A stretch of DNA of 64,000 nt from an uncultured Flavobacteriales bacterium (GTDB taxonomy: Bacteria > Bacteroidota > Bacteroidia > Flavobacteriales_D > Crocinitomicaceae): the NCBI GenBank assembly GCA_937876195.1, contig CALEIK010000033.1, positions 22,578 to 86,577 on the forward strand, in the 5' to 3' direction. Under the pieces are notes generated by a model that was not told the DNA's origin, did not search any database, and saw only the letters and a list, made by a program, of their open reading frames with translations. Position numbers and translations under genes: made by a program. Position 1 is the first letter of the stretch; every line of letters begins with the position of its first letter. Of the stretch, positions 40,227 to 49,800 are shown in pieces.

Positions 40227-41111
40227 CTCTTTGATAAATCGAGAGTTGAAGCTTCCTTGAACTGTTTGTAATTGGATGATGTAAACTCCAGATGGAAGTT
40301 GTTCTATTGAAAACGAAGTTTGTGTTTCTGTTTGAACTACTTCTCCTAATGAATTATAGATGTGGATTTGTTCTATAACTTCATCTGTTTGAACAGTTAC
40401 TGCGCTCGTAGCTGGATTTGGATAAATGGAAAACCGTGAATTCGATTTATCATTTATTCCCGCTGTCGCATCTTTTATACAGCGAACACACATACCGCTT
40501 GCGCGGGCAGAAGCGGAGTATATCCCTGCAACGGAATAATTAAAGGCTAAATAAGATGCCCACTGATTCTCTACGTTACTCGAATAGTAATAACCAGTAG
40601 TACCTACCGTGTTAAGTACGCCATCTGAATATTGGCGATAACCGGGCATTGGAAGTTTAAGTACAGAATTAAAGGCACCAACATCGTCTTGGCTACTCCA
40701 AGTGGCACGCTCGGCATCAAGTTCGGCAGTGGTTGGCAATCGATACCCTGTCGGACATGGATTGTTAATTCCACTTATGCCTTGCCATAAGTTGTCGTTT
40801 TGAGGATCAAGCCAATCAGTCGGAGCATTTGGATTAACAATAAAATCTGCATGCCCAGGTGTTTCGGTAGTACTCAATGTTGATGTAGTCGCAGATGTTA
40901 ATAATTGATGCCCGTCTGCTGCCCTTCCCCATTGGTATAAATCACCATATGCCGCTGCATCAGTGCTACTTGTTGCCACTTGCGACGCACCTAAGTTGCG
41001 ATCCATCCAAGTTTCACCTGTAACTGGATTGGTCACATCTACAATTGTTGTTTGAGAATTAGCCGTAACAACGAATGTTAGGCTTAAAATGCTAAGTAAT
41101 TGTTTTTTCAT
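40224..41111 (-). CDS. FISUMP-domain surface protein with T9SS type A sorting signal
   Basis: 295 residues. A signal peptide (LLSILSLTFVVTANS) precedes the Fibrobacter succinogenes major paralogous (FISUMP) domain: GETWMDRNLGASQVATSSTDAAAYGDLYQWGR, CPTGYRLPTTAELDAE, and a late MCVRCIKD. The last 75 residues (FSIYPNPATSAVTVQTDE, then EQLPSGVYIIQLQTVQG) are the T9SS type A sorting domain. It is exported through Sec and T9SS to the surface. Its 5' flank, with a predicted LytTR site at 41172-41203, and its 3' flank are homologous to those of the next gene upstream (41325-43064), though the coding regions differ. Confidence 0.9.
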   Translation of the reverse strand: MKKQLLSILSLTFVVTANSQTTIVDVTNPVTGETWMDRNLGASQVATSSTDAAAYGDLYQWGRAADGHQLLTSATTSTLSTTETPGHADFIVNPNAPTDWLDPQNDNLWQGISGINNPCPTGYRLPTTAELDAERATWSSQDDVGAFNSVLKLPMPGYRQYSDGVLNTVGTTGYYYSSNVENQWASYLAFNYSVAGIYSASARASGMCVRCIKDATAGINDKSNSRFSIYPNPATSAVTVQTDEVIEQIHIYNSLGEVVQTETQTSFSIEQLPSGVYIIQLQTVQGSFNSRFIKE

Positions 41112-41171
41112 ATTGTATAGGTTTTAGATTTTGTACCAATTTAGGTGATTCCCGAATGAGATTTCATAATA

Positions 41172-41203
41172 GTTCAGCAATGGACAGTTCAGTTTACGAA
41201 TAG
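41172..41203 (-). promoter_or_regulatory. Predicted LytTR operator upstream of the FISUMP gene
   Basis: Direct repeats GTTCAGCAATGG (41172-41183) and GTTTACGAATAG (41192-41203), written on the plus strand, have starts exactly 20 bp apart. The same tandem motif is found at 43124-43155 and 43977-44008. It lies 61-92 bp before the start codon. Two direct repeats two helical turns apart is the layout of LytTR-family operators. Confidence 0.65.
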
Positions 41204-41208
41204 CAAAA

Positions 41209-41232
41209 AAGGGAGATCTTTCAACCTCCCTT
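41209..41232 (-). terminator. Terminator of the LRR surface-protein gene
   Basis: AAGGGAG (41209-41215) and CTCCCTT (41226-41232) form a 7-bp stem, followed on the minus strand by TTTTTT (41210-41205). About 95 bp after the stop. Homologous to the hairpin at 40160-40183. Confidence 0.8.
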
Positions 41233-41263
41233 CTTTATGAAAAAATGAAAAACTACTTGGTAA

Positions 41264-41330
41264 CTGAGCTTCGGACATTGCGATGTACTGAGCCCGCCGA
41301 AGTGAGCTGCTCGAAATGTCGAAGTTACCT
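41264..41330. repeat. REP-like palindromic element at the end of the LRR gene
   Basis: Compared with the shorter homologous tail at 40209-40226, this copy has 45 extra bases (41274-41318) placed inside the CTTCG|TCGAAG palindrome. The insert carries CCGCCGAAG and GCTCGAAATG, and with its borders can fold (CTTCG-ACATT with AATGTCGAAG). It resembles short intergenic repeats of Bacteroidota with TTCGGCGGGCTCAGTACATC on the other strand. It ends across the stop codon at 41325-41327. Confidence 0.6.
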
Positions 41331-43064
41331 TTTAACAAAGCGTTCTATAATAATTCCGTTTGCTGTTTTTACATGGATGATATAAACACCATTCGTCAAC
41401 GATTCAACTGAGAACGTGTTTGTTGCTGCATTTTGAACGAGCGTTCCATTTACGTTGAAAATATGGATAGATTCAATGACTGCTTCTGTTTCAATAGTCA
41501 ATATTGATGATGTTGGGTTTGGGTAGATAGTCATAACTACATTTTTAAATTCTTCAAGACCTGCTCCTGCAGCACAATCTTCGCTGAAGCTTGCCGTGAC
41601 ATCAATATTGGTCCAGTTGGTAGTGCTGTATGCGACATCGTCAACTTCAATACATGTTGCTGGAATTCCTGTTGCATTAAATGTTGTAATTGCTGTATTG
41701 TTTCCGTTGGCAACGTTTAGATTAGCAATCAAATTGTCTTGACATTGGATGATATACAAAGCACTATTATTACTTAAATCTAAGCTTGTTAAGTTTGTGT
41801 TGTTGTAACAACGCAAGACCATAAGATTTGTGTTGTTGCTAACATCCAGTGAAGTTAAATTGTTCCAATAACACTCCAAATTTATTAAAGCGAGATTGTT
41901 GGATAAATCTAACGCAGAAATAGCGTTTCCTGAAACAAATGCTGACAGTAAATTAGCATTTGCGCTTAAATCAATATTTGAAAGTAAATTATCAGCACAT
42001 CTTAAAACGCCAAGTGAATTATTTTGACCTAAATCTAGCGACGCTATTTGGTTGATATTGCAATTTAGATCGTATAACGCTGTATTTGTGCTTAGACTTA
42101 AATTTGGCAATTGATTGTTTAGACAGCTTAAATTAGCTAAACTGCTTAGTCCAGTTAAATTTAAGCTAGTCAATTGATTATTGAAGCAAGATACAGAAGT
42201 AAGAGCCGTATTTGATGAAAGGTCAAGGGTAGTTATTTGATTGTTAGCACAATCCAATGTTGTCAAGGATACAAAAGCTTCAATTCCTGTTAAATCTGTA
42301 ATGGAAAGTAGATTAACGTTAATAGTACCAGTAAAAGCATTCGCTTCAGCGCATTGGATTTCAGTATCACCATTTGTGTTAATCGCTGTATTTCCAACTA
42401 AATACGCCTTAAAGTTGGCATCAGGGATAGTAACGGTACAACCGAAACTACCGCTACAATCGTTACTATAACTTGTCCAACTATCAATGTACCACCAATT
42501 AACCAAAGAATAATAGGAGTCATCAACTTCGATACACGTTAAACCTGGGTTACCTGTGGTGTTGAAACCTGTTGTCCACATTATCTCATTATTCCCGTTG
42601 GCAACATTAAGTGAAGTAAGTTGATTATTATTACAAAATAAAATATAAAGATCCGTATTGGCACTTACGTCAATTGAAGTAAGTTGGTTGTTTGAACATG
42701 CTAATTCTCTTACGGTTGGGGAAAAATTTAACGATGTGAGCTGATTAGTATGACAATATAAAGCAATCAATGAAGAACATGCGCTTACATCAAGTGAAGT
42801 TAGAAGATTATCTTCACACTGCAGCCCAGTCATTGAAGTGAAGGCTTCTATTCCAGTGAGGTCGGTTATATTTAAACTTTGGCAATTCAGTTGAAAACTA
42901 TATGCTGCTGCTTCGCTTACCTGAATTTCGGTGTCTCCATTTGTATTGATAAAAGTATTTCCCAAAAGAAATGCTTTAAAATTCGCGTCAGGAATGTTGA
43001 CATTTTGAGAATAAGCTGAGCCAATTCCAACAAACAATGATAAGATTAGTAGTGTTTTTTTCAT
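41325..43064 (-). CDS. Leucine-rich-repeat surface protein with T9SS type A sorting signal
   Basis: 579 residues. Signal peptide (LLILSLFVGIGSAYS), then two homologous modules: each begins IPDANFKA(F/Y)L.GNT.INTNGDTEIQ, continues with short leucine-rich repeats ('LTSLDVSANTDLYILFCNNN' type, period about 21), and closes with CIEVDD.(Y/A)YS..NW. The second module is longer (about ten repeats). The last 75 residues (MTIYPNPTSSILTIETEA, then SLTNGVYIIHVKTANG) are a T9SS type A sorting domain. Predicted surface-exposed binding protein. The ligand is unknown. Its upstream region carries the predicted LytTR operator at 43124-43155. Confidence 0.9.
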   Translation of the reverse strand: MKKTLLILSLFVGIGSAYSQNVNIPDANFKAFLLGNTFINTNGDTEIQVSEAAAYSFQLNCQSLNITDLTGIEAFTSMTGLQCEDNLLTSLDVSACSSLIALYCHTNQLTSLNFSPTVRELACSNNQLTSIDVSANTDLYILFCNNNQLTSLNVANGNNEIMWTTGFNTTGNPGLTCIEVDDSYYSLVNWWYIDSWTSYSNDCSGSFGCTVTIPDANFKAYLVGNTAINTNGDTEIQCAEANAFTGTINVNLLSITDLTGIEAFVSLTTLDCANNQITTLDLSSNTALTSVSCFNNQLTSLNLTGLSSLANLSCLNNQLPNLSLSTNTALYDLNCNINQIASLDLGQNNSLGVLRCADNLLSNIDLSANANLLSAFVSGNAISALDLSNNLALINLECYWNNLTSLDVSNNTNLMVLRCYNNTNLTSLDLSNNSALYIIQCQDNLIANLNVANGNNTAITTFNATGIPATCIEVDDVAYSTTNWTNIDVTASFSEDCAAGAGLEEFKNVVMTIYPNPTSSILTIETEAVIESIHIFNVNGTLVQNAATNTFSVESLTNGVYIIHVKTANGIIIERFVKR

Positions 43065-43074
43065 AATGATAAAT

Positions 43075-43092
43075 TTTAGATTTTGATCTAAA
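43075..43092 (-). promoter_or_regulatory. Leader hairpin of the LRR gene
   Basis: TTTAGAT (43075-43081) and ATCTAAA (43086-43092) form a perfect 7-bp stem in the presumed leader, 11 bp before the start codon. The corresponding part of the FISUMP leader is related but only half of the stem is conserved, so significance is uncertain. Confidence 0.35.
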
Positions 43093-43123
43093 TTAGGCGA
43101 TACCCTTCAAAGATTTTGAATAA

Positions 43124-43155
43124 GTTCAGCAATGGACAAACCAGTTTAGGAATGG
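43124..43155 (-). promoter_or_regulatory. Predicted LytTR operator upstream of the LRR gene
   Basis: Plus-strand direct repeats GTTCAGCAATGG (43124-43135) and GTTTAGGAATGG (43144-43155), 20-bp period. First half identical to that of the FISUMP operator. It lies 60-91 bp before the LRR start codon, almost the same distance as in the FISUMP gene. Confidence 0.7.
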
Positions 43156-43192
43156 AAAGGAAAGGATGAGAAAAGGGAACTTAGCTGCAAAT

Positions 43193-43936
43193 TCACTTCA
43201 AAAGCAAAGCTTCAAACTCTGCCTTTTTATATTTAGATAGCTTCGCGCTAATTTCGGATTCAAGTGTAACAGACAATTCAGTTTTTGAATAGTGTTTGAT
43301 ATAGTTGATATTGATAATCCACGATTTATGCGAACGAATAAAATTCACATGTTCGGATAACATTCGTTCGAAGTGTTTTAAATTCTTGCTCATCACAAAT
43401 TTGTCTGATGTGGTGTGAATGCAACTGTAGGATTCTTGCGCTTCAATGGCAATAATGTCATCTATATTCACAACGTACTGGTTTCCATTTTTTGACGCCA
43501 AAATGCTTTGAATGGATGAATAGGACAACGTTTTCTTCAGGTGGGCAATACGTTCTTTGTTCTGTTGTTTGTTGAACTTAGTGGAAACGCGTTCTACTGA
43601 CTCTTTCAAGCGCTCAATTTCAATCGGTTTCAATAAATAATCAACTGCTGAGACTTCGAAGGCCTTAATTGCATATTGATCGTAGGCTGTTACGAAAATT
43701 ATTTCAAAGTTGACTTCTGTAAAAAAATCAACCAATTCGTAGCCAGCGTAGTTGGGCATTTCAATATCCAAAAACACCAGATCGGGTTGATGAGTTTTAA
43801 TTGCTTCAACGGCTTGTTCAACGTTGTTACATTTGGAAACTAATTCAACCGATGGACAAAAACGAAGCAATAAGTTTTCAAGCACATCTCTTGCGCTTTC
43901 CTCATCATCAACTAGTATAGCTCTTATTTTATTCAC
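43193..43936 (-). CDS. LytTR-family response regulator
   Basis: 247 residues, GTG start. Receiver domain: acidic pocket D10/D11, phospho-acceptor D57 (LVFLDIEMP), T83 and K103. The LytTR DNA-binding domain occupies about 145-245 (YVVNIDDIIAIEAQESYSCIHTTSDKF, then MSKNLKHFERMLSEHVNFIRSHKSWIININYI). Such proteins bind two direct repeats about two helical turns apart. The cognate kinase is encoded 72 bp upstream; the gap between them holds a predicted operator (43977-44008) and a TATGTTTG -7 element (minus strand, 43949-43942), so the gene may have its own autoregulated promoter. Predicted targets are the two T9SS cargo genes downstream. Confidence 0.93.
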   Translation of the reverse strand: MNKIRAILVDDEESARDVLENLLLRFCPSVELVSKCNNVEQAVEAIKTHQPDLVFLDIEMPNYAGYELVDFFTEVNFEIIFVTAYDQYAIKAFEVSAVDYLLKPIEIERLKESVERVSTKFNKQQNKERIAHLKKTLSYSSIQSILASKNGNQYVVNIDDIIAIEAQESYSCIHTTSDKFVMSKNLKHFERMLSEHVNFIRSHKSWIININYIKHYSKTELSVTLESEISAKLSKYKKAEFEALLLK

Positions 43937-43941
43937 ACCGC

Positions 43942-43949
43942 AAACATAA
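43942..43949 (-). promoter_or_regulatory. Response-regulator promoter -7 element
   Basis: TATGTTTG on the minus strand fits TAnnTTTG. It lies 5 bp before the GTG start and 28 bp after the predicted LytTR operator, with no TTG at -33. Transcription from it would give a nearly leaderless mRNA. Confidence 0.4.
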
Positions 43950-43976
43950 TCGTTTCAACCTATGTTGTTCTATTAA

Positions 43977-44008
43977 TTTTAGCAACGCACTGTTTTTTCT
44001 ACGAATGG
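43977..44008 (-). promoter_or_regulatory. Predicted LytTR operator before the regulator gene
   Basis: Plus-strand half-sites ATTTAGCAACGC (43977-43988) and TTCTACGAATGG (43997-44008) again have starts 20 bp apart and match the two other sites (AGCAA.G / TACGAATGG). It abuts the kinase stop codon and lies 41-72 bp before the regulator start, suggesting autoregulation. Weakest of the three copies. Confidence 0.55.
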
Positions 44009-46861
44009 TCAATACTTATTTTTTATCGGAATACGCAAAGTGACTTTTGTTCCCGCAACTTTATCGCCTTCGACAATATCTTCCATTACAAATCCCAGTT
44101 CACCATTGAAGTGATCCTTTAATATGTTGAATCGACGTTTAATGGCGTTGACAGCAAAAGATTCATGATTTGTACGTTGTCTGTTTTTTATTTCCTGTGC
44201 TTTTTCTCTTCCGACTCCATTATCACTGATTTCGCAAATCAATATATCAGTCAATGAGAAATTGATCTTCAATTCCTTCAATCCTTCTTTGTGTAATAAT
44301 CCATGAACCAACGCATTTTCAATAAAGGGCTGAATCAGCATGGGAGGAATCATGATATCTTCTATATTGTTGGTGTTGATTGAAAAACGCAAATCTTCCT
44401 TGAATCGCAGTTTTTCTAAAGAGAGATACAATTCAATCAATTTAATTTCTTGCTCAAAATCGATAAAATCTTTGTCGGAATAATTCAATGTTCGACGCAC
44501 TAAATTGGAAAACGTAGTAATGTACGTGTACGAATTGTCCACATCACCTTTGAGCACTAAATCCTGAATGGAATTCAGTGAATTGAAAATAAAATGTGGA
44601 TTCATCTGCGATTGAATAGCCGTCAGTCGCGATGCGTTTAATTCATTCAATTGATCAGCCTTCTTTTTTTGAATACGAAGTTGACGCTTGTAGATCAATG
44701 CCGTTATAAAAATCAGCGCTAACGCAATGGTTAAGTTGAACCACCAACGTAGATAAAATGGTGCAGAAATCGAAAAGTCATAGGTTTGAGGAGGTGAATA
44801 GTGACCATTTTCTTCTGCTTTTACTATAAAACGGTAATCCCCAGAGCCCAAAGCATTGTACGTAACTTCATTGTTTTCATAGGAGGTGATGTGCCAGTTG
44901 TCGCTAATTCCCTCCAATTTATAATGGTAACGAATGTTCTCTCGGTTTTTCAGAGTATTCACACGAAATACAAATTTGAATTTTCGAAATTTGGAAGAGT
45001 ATTCACCAATCTTTGTGATACTGGAAATAGGTTTACCATTCACCAAAACAGATGAAATGGCTAAAACAGGTGCAGCTATTTTATGATTGATTTTATCTAG
45101 GTTGAGCCGTTGTACACCTCTGGAATGCGTTACCCATAATTCATTTTCGTGAATGGCGAAATCAATAATTTTATTTGTTGATAGACCAGAAGATTTATTT
45201 AGAAACTTCAAAAGTTTCCCTTTTTCATTCATTATGACAAGACCAATTTGGGTGTTTGCGTAAAGCTTTTTATTGTGAATGATGAGTTTAAAGACGGAGA
45301 GATTGACAGTATTGAGTTTTGGAAGAAATTGGGAAATAATTTCGCCATTTTGACAGATGAGAACACCATTTTTTCGAGTCGACACATAGGTCTTATCACC
45401 ATCACTATACAGCGCCAAGGCGCTAATGGTAGTGGTGTCAAGTTTTATCTCCTTAAATTTCTTTGACGGGTCAATTAAAAATAAACCGTCAGAGGTAGAT
45501 GCATACGAGCAATTGGATGATTTTTCAAAGCTAACATTGTATGCTCTACTGCTAATATGGGGACCATTGTACGAAAAAGTTTTCGTTGTCTCGTTGTATT
45601 CCAAATGGTAAATTCCGGAATTCAGAGCAAGAACTAATTCGTTCTTAGAAATACGATTTATATCTTTAAGTGAACCAATTCCAATGCTTTGTACTTTGCT
45701 TGTTCTTAGGTTGGTGATTGTGAAACCATTGTTGTCAGAAAAGATGAAGGGATGCTCGTTCCATGTGTAGAGTGTTTCAATCTTCTTATTTCCATTGGAA
45801 TTAATTTCTTTGATTTTTTCATCAAACTGCAACAGTTTTCCGTCATTTGTACCAAAGTAAATTCCGTTGTTGTCAGGATTCGAAAAAATTTTGGTGATGG
45901 AGTAGTTTTTAAAATTAGCATCCACATCATTGACTTCAACATCAGGAATCACCAAAATTCCATTGTCAAAAGTACCCAAAAGAATGTTTCCCTCCATGTC
46001 CTGAAATACATCAGAAATGAAGTAGTTTGTATATCGTTCGGCAGTACATTCTGAATCTTTCAGTTTGTTTGTTATTACTGAGACACCTGAAATATTATTT
46101 GCAATCCAAAGCGAATTACCTGCGCTATATATTCGATTCGCTTTTGGACCTAATGTAGTTTCATAAGTTAACTCAAACGTTTTTTCATTCAATAGAAATA
46201 ACATGCCATTTTTCGTGTCAATGAGGTATGTTTTATTTTTGTGTTGAATGAACTTAAGAATCATTTCCTCTAACTTAAATCTTTGATCTTTTAGAAGAAG
46301 TTGTTTTGCTTCGTGTTTATTGTTTTTCCATTCAATGATCTTATTGGTGCCAGAATAGTAAAAAAGAACGCGACTGTCCTGCAATAAAACCGGTGGCATT
46401 ATATATCTACCTTTTTCTAAATTCAGAGATTTATTTTTTTTTTGATTGATGAGATAAGCCTCTCTTGAAGTACAAATGATAAGTTGGTTTTCCTCAGTGG
46501 TGAGTAGCGAAAGATCAATCCCTCTATTTGGGACTTCAAAAATCAGCGAACATTTACTCCCTGTGATTGCAAAAACTTGGTGGTTGAGATTGTGACAATA
46601 AATAGTCCCGTCATTCGATTTGACAAATCCAAACACAGAACCGCCTTTCATGTCATCACATTCGATATGCTCAAATGAATAACCGTCATGCATAATGAGC
46701 CCTTGATCTGTGGCAAACCAATAATTGTGTTCATTGTCTTGAATCACGTCGTAGATATCAACGCCTTCAAATTCCTTCTCTCCAAATAGAAAGTAAGCCG
46801 ATTGCTGACCAAACAAAAGGGAATGAGTACTAAGAATAAAAAAGCAAAGTAGTATTCGCAT
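44009..46861 (-). CDS. Propeller-type LytS-like sensor histidine kinase
   Basis: 950 residues from ATG 46861; a GTG at 46876 is an alternative. Order: signal peptide (ILLCFFILSTHSLLFG), about 650 residues of periplasmic beta-propeller repeats ('DNEHNYWFATDQGLIMHDGYSF' type, the ligand-sensing reg_prop fold), a Y_Y_Y domain (about 640-720), one transmembrane helix (WWFNLTIALALIFITALIY), a coiled coil, then the His_kinase domain (SQMNPHFIFNSLNSIQ, phospho-His in NPHFIFN) and a HATPase domain (PPMLIQPFIENALVHG, DNGVGREKAQEI). It senses a periplasmic signal, perhaps a glycan or envelope state, and phosphorylates the adjacent LytTR regulator. The gene starts 32 bp after the helicase gene ends. Confidence 0.92.
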   Translation of the reverse strand: MRILLCFFILSTHSLLFGQQSAYFLFGEKEFEGVDIYDVIQDNEHNYWFATDQGLIMHDGYSFEHIECDDMKGGSVFGFVKSNDGTIYCHNLNHQVFAITGSKCSLIFEVPNRGIDLSLLTTEENQLIICTSREAYLINQKKNKSLNLEKGRYIMPPVLLQDSRVLFYYSGTNKIIEWKNNKHEAKQLLLKDQRFKLEEMILKFIQHKNKTYLIDTKNGMLFLLNEKTFELTYETTLGPKANRIYSAGNSLWIANNISGVSVITNKLKDSECTAERYTNYFISDVFQDMEGNILLGTFDNGILVIPDVEVNDVDANFKNYSITKIFSNPDNNGIYFGTNDGKLLQFDEKIKEINSNGNKKIETLYTWNEHPFIFSDNNGFTITNLRTSKVQSIGIGSLKDINRISKNELVLALNSGIYHLEYNETTKTFSYNGPHISSRAYNVSFEKSSNCSYASTSDGLFLIDPSKKFKEIKLDTTTISALALYSDGDKTYVSTRKNGVLICQNGEIISQFLPKLNTVNLSVFKLIIHNKKLYANTQIGLVIMNEKGKLLKFLNKSSGLSTNKIIDFAIHENELWVTHSRGVQRLNLDKINHKIAAPVLAISSVLVNGKPISSITKIGEYSSKFRKFKFVFRVNTLKNRENIRYHYKLEGISDNWHITSYENNEVTYNALGSGDYRFIVKAEENGHYSPPQTYDFSISAPFYLRWWFNLTIALALIFITALIYKRQLRIQKKKADQLNELNASRLTAIQSQMNPHFIFNSLNSIQDLVLKGDVDNSYTYITTFSNLVRRTLNYSDKDFIDFEQEIKLIELYLSLEKLRFKEDLRFSINTNNIEDIMIPPMLIQPFIENALVHGLLHKEGLKELKINFSLTDILICEISDNGVGREKAQEIKNRQRTNHESFAVNAIKRRFNILKDHFNGELGFVMEDIVEGDKVAGTKVTLRIPIKNKY

Positions 46862-46893
46862 ACTCAAATATAACACGGATTTACTTGGATAAA

Positions 46894-49800
46894 TTAACTT
46901 ACTTGTTTCAATTCATTAATGGACGAATAAAACAAGTAACAGCTCACATTCGCATAGCCCATGTCTTCCAAAACAGATTTATATTGATTGACTTGTTTCA
47001 GATCTTTTTGATTCGGAATCCCTGTTTTGTAGTCGATAATTATAGTCTCCTTTTCTTTCAAAATGATTTTATCGGGTCGAAGTACCGTTTGTGCATCGAC
47101 TAAAATTGCTTGCTCATTGACAACCTCAAGATTGTCTTTAAAAAGTGATGTATAGGAAGAAGAGTTAAATAAATCAGTGAGTTTTGCTTTGAGTTCCTTG
47201 GTATTTCGTTCTTCTATTTCTCCAGCATTCATCGCTGCCTGAATTTCTGCATCAATGTGTTTTTCGTCTTCAATTCTACTCATCAACAAGTGAAACTGTA
47301 ACCCAAATTGCATTTCATCGCTCAGGTAGGCGTTATTGGTCAACTCTTCTTTGTCTTGCAACGATATTTCTGGGAACCACAATGTGTCCGTGATATTCTT
47401 TGGATGAAACAAGTGGGAATCTGTCGTGATACTTTGAGAAACAGTCCTGACACCATCGTCCAAATCAACAATGATTTCGTCACCGCTTCGTTCAATGGTT
47501 GGCAATTCATCTAAGACCTCATGGAAGAGCTCTCCAAAAGTGTTTGCTGAAAAATAATTGTGAATGTACAGCCGTTCAATCGGTCTTGTCATGCCCACAT
47601 AGATGAGGTTGACAAAATCTGTCACAACTTGGTTGTATTCCTTTTCGTAGAGCGAAACAATTTCTGGAAGTTGTGCATTTTGCGAAGGCTTGGTGTAAAT
47701 CACAAAGTCTCCAATTTCAACGAGAAATTTTTCTTTTACCTGCATTTGATTGTTCAATGAAGGAATCATAACGACAGGGAATTCCAGTCCTTTCGATTTG
47801 TGAATGGTCATTACCGTTACTGCATCATCAGAAGCTGGAATTTGAACGGCATAATTCTTTTTCTTGCGTTGGTACTCATCAATGAAACCTCCAAGGTTGG
47901 GTCCCTTCTTCAATTCGAAATCAAAAACTATATCTGCTAAGTGATGCAAGTACGGATTTTCCAATTCGTTGAACTGAACCAAACGGTAGAATCCTTGAAC
48001 AAGATCATAAATCGTTTCAAATTTGAAATAAAATGCTGTCTGATCCTTGAAAAAAGACGTCAGAAATGAATTTTCATCCAAAACGCGGTACTTCTTATCT
48101 GCAGCACTTACTTTCTCTACAATAAATTTTCTGTAGTCGCTGTAGCTATCTTCTCGATGTCGACAAAACAACTCGATGAATTGTTTCTTGATGTTTTCAT
48201 TGGAAGGTTTAAAGCGCCATTTCAGATAAGCAACAGTCAATTGCACCTCGAGCGATGAATCAATGAGCAAGGAATCCGCCGAAACAACTTTGTATCCAGC
48301 GTCATTTAATCCAAGCGCCCATTTGTTGCACTGGTTGTTTCGACTTCCGAGTATGCAAAGATCGCCTAATTTAAAACCATCTTTTCGACATGATTCAATC
48401 CATTCAATCAGTTGCGCGACTTCATCCTCAGAAGTGTATTTTTCTCCTTTTGCCAGAAGTCTAGACCGAAGGCTGATCTTTCCGCTTTTCGTCGATTTTG
48501 GATGTTGTGATGTTGAATTGTAAAAATCAATCGAATCACTTGACAGTTTCTGCTTTAACAATTCGAAAAACGAATTATTGAAGTTCACAATGGTTGGACT
48601 CGAGCGCCAGTTGTCTTTTAAATCGCTCACTTCACCCATTTGTACAAAGTAGTTTGATTTCTCAGCTAAGCGCGAATCGTTCTCAGGGTTGTATATTTGA
48701 GGAAGCGCAACGAACTGTTCTGCGATACCATTTTTAAAACGGTAAATGGATTGTTTTGGGTCACCTACAATTAAGTTGCTGTGATAATTCCCCAAGGACT
48801 CATGTACCAAAGGAACCATGTTCAACCACTGAAGATGAGAAGTATCTTGAAACTCATCCAATAAAAAATGCTTGAATTTTGTCCCAAGACGCTCATAGAT
48901 AAATGGCGCATTTTCTTGCTGAATTAAATGCGAAATGAGTTTATTGAATTCAGAAATCAATATAATTTGCTCGTCCTTTTTAGTGCTTTCTAGCGATTTT
49001 GACATGAACTGCAACAACGCCAAATTGAAATAATTCTTCAAGTAAAGATCGATGGCTAAATAGCCGTGTAATTCCTTTTCTCTTAATTCAATGATCGCTC
49101 GAACGCACTGTTTTACTTCTTCCGGAAATTCTTGACCAGCTTTTAAGTCGACATCCAAGTTTTTCATCAATGTTGGACTAATGATCTTTTCATCGATTGG
49201 AAATCGTTTAAGCTCGGTCAGTTTTATGATGGGATTCATCGTATTTGACTTTCCGGGAAGTAAATCTTGATTCAAATTGACAACTTGAATCGTATTACTC
49301 AGCTGTAGCGCTAACTGAAGGAATTGTTCGTCGATCAGCGATCTTTGGTGGCGAAGTTGATGGAAATCATCGACAGAAAACTTCATTTCCATCAAGCGAT
49401 TCAACTGCGTTGTATTCTTTTCATTTTTTAAAATCTTGCCAAACTCCACCAGTTTGCGTTGAATGTTCCACGATTCACCATCGTCAACACTCGAACGCGC
49501 ATAATTAAGCAAAAATGAACTCAATTCGTTGTCTTCATCAACACTCAGTTGATTCAACAAATTGTCCACCACTTTCTCGATGACATCATCTTCATCCAGC
49601 ACGACGTCAAAATCCTGCATCAAATCCAATTCTTTTCCAAACGATCGAATCAAGCGCAGGTTGAATTTGTCAATGGTCATGACATGAAAATCTTCGTATT
49701 GATGTAAAATTGCTGTGAGTGCTTTGGTGCATCGAAGTTGAATTTCCGCTTCACTCAATGCCAGTTCAGCGCTAAGTAATTGAAGTAATCCCTCAGAGGA

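Noticed and set aside
41700..42990. Regular short repeats that could suggest a CRISPR array or satellite.
   Set aside because: They are in frame and encode leucine-rich repeats of about 21 residues in the T9SS protein; no constant-repeat/variable-spacer pattern.
46861..46876. TATATTTG just before the kinase start read as a promoter.
   Set aside because: The -7 match is within 4 bp of the ATG and no -33 is seen; transcription from the upstream helicase gene is simpler.
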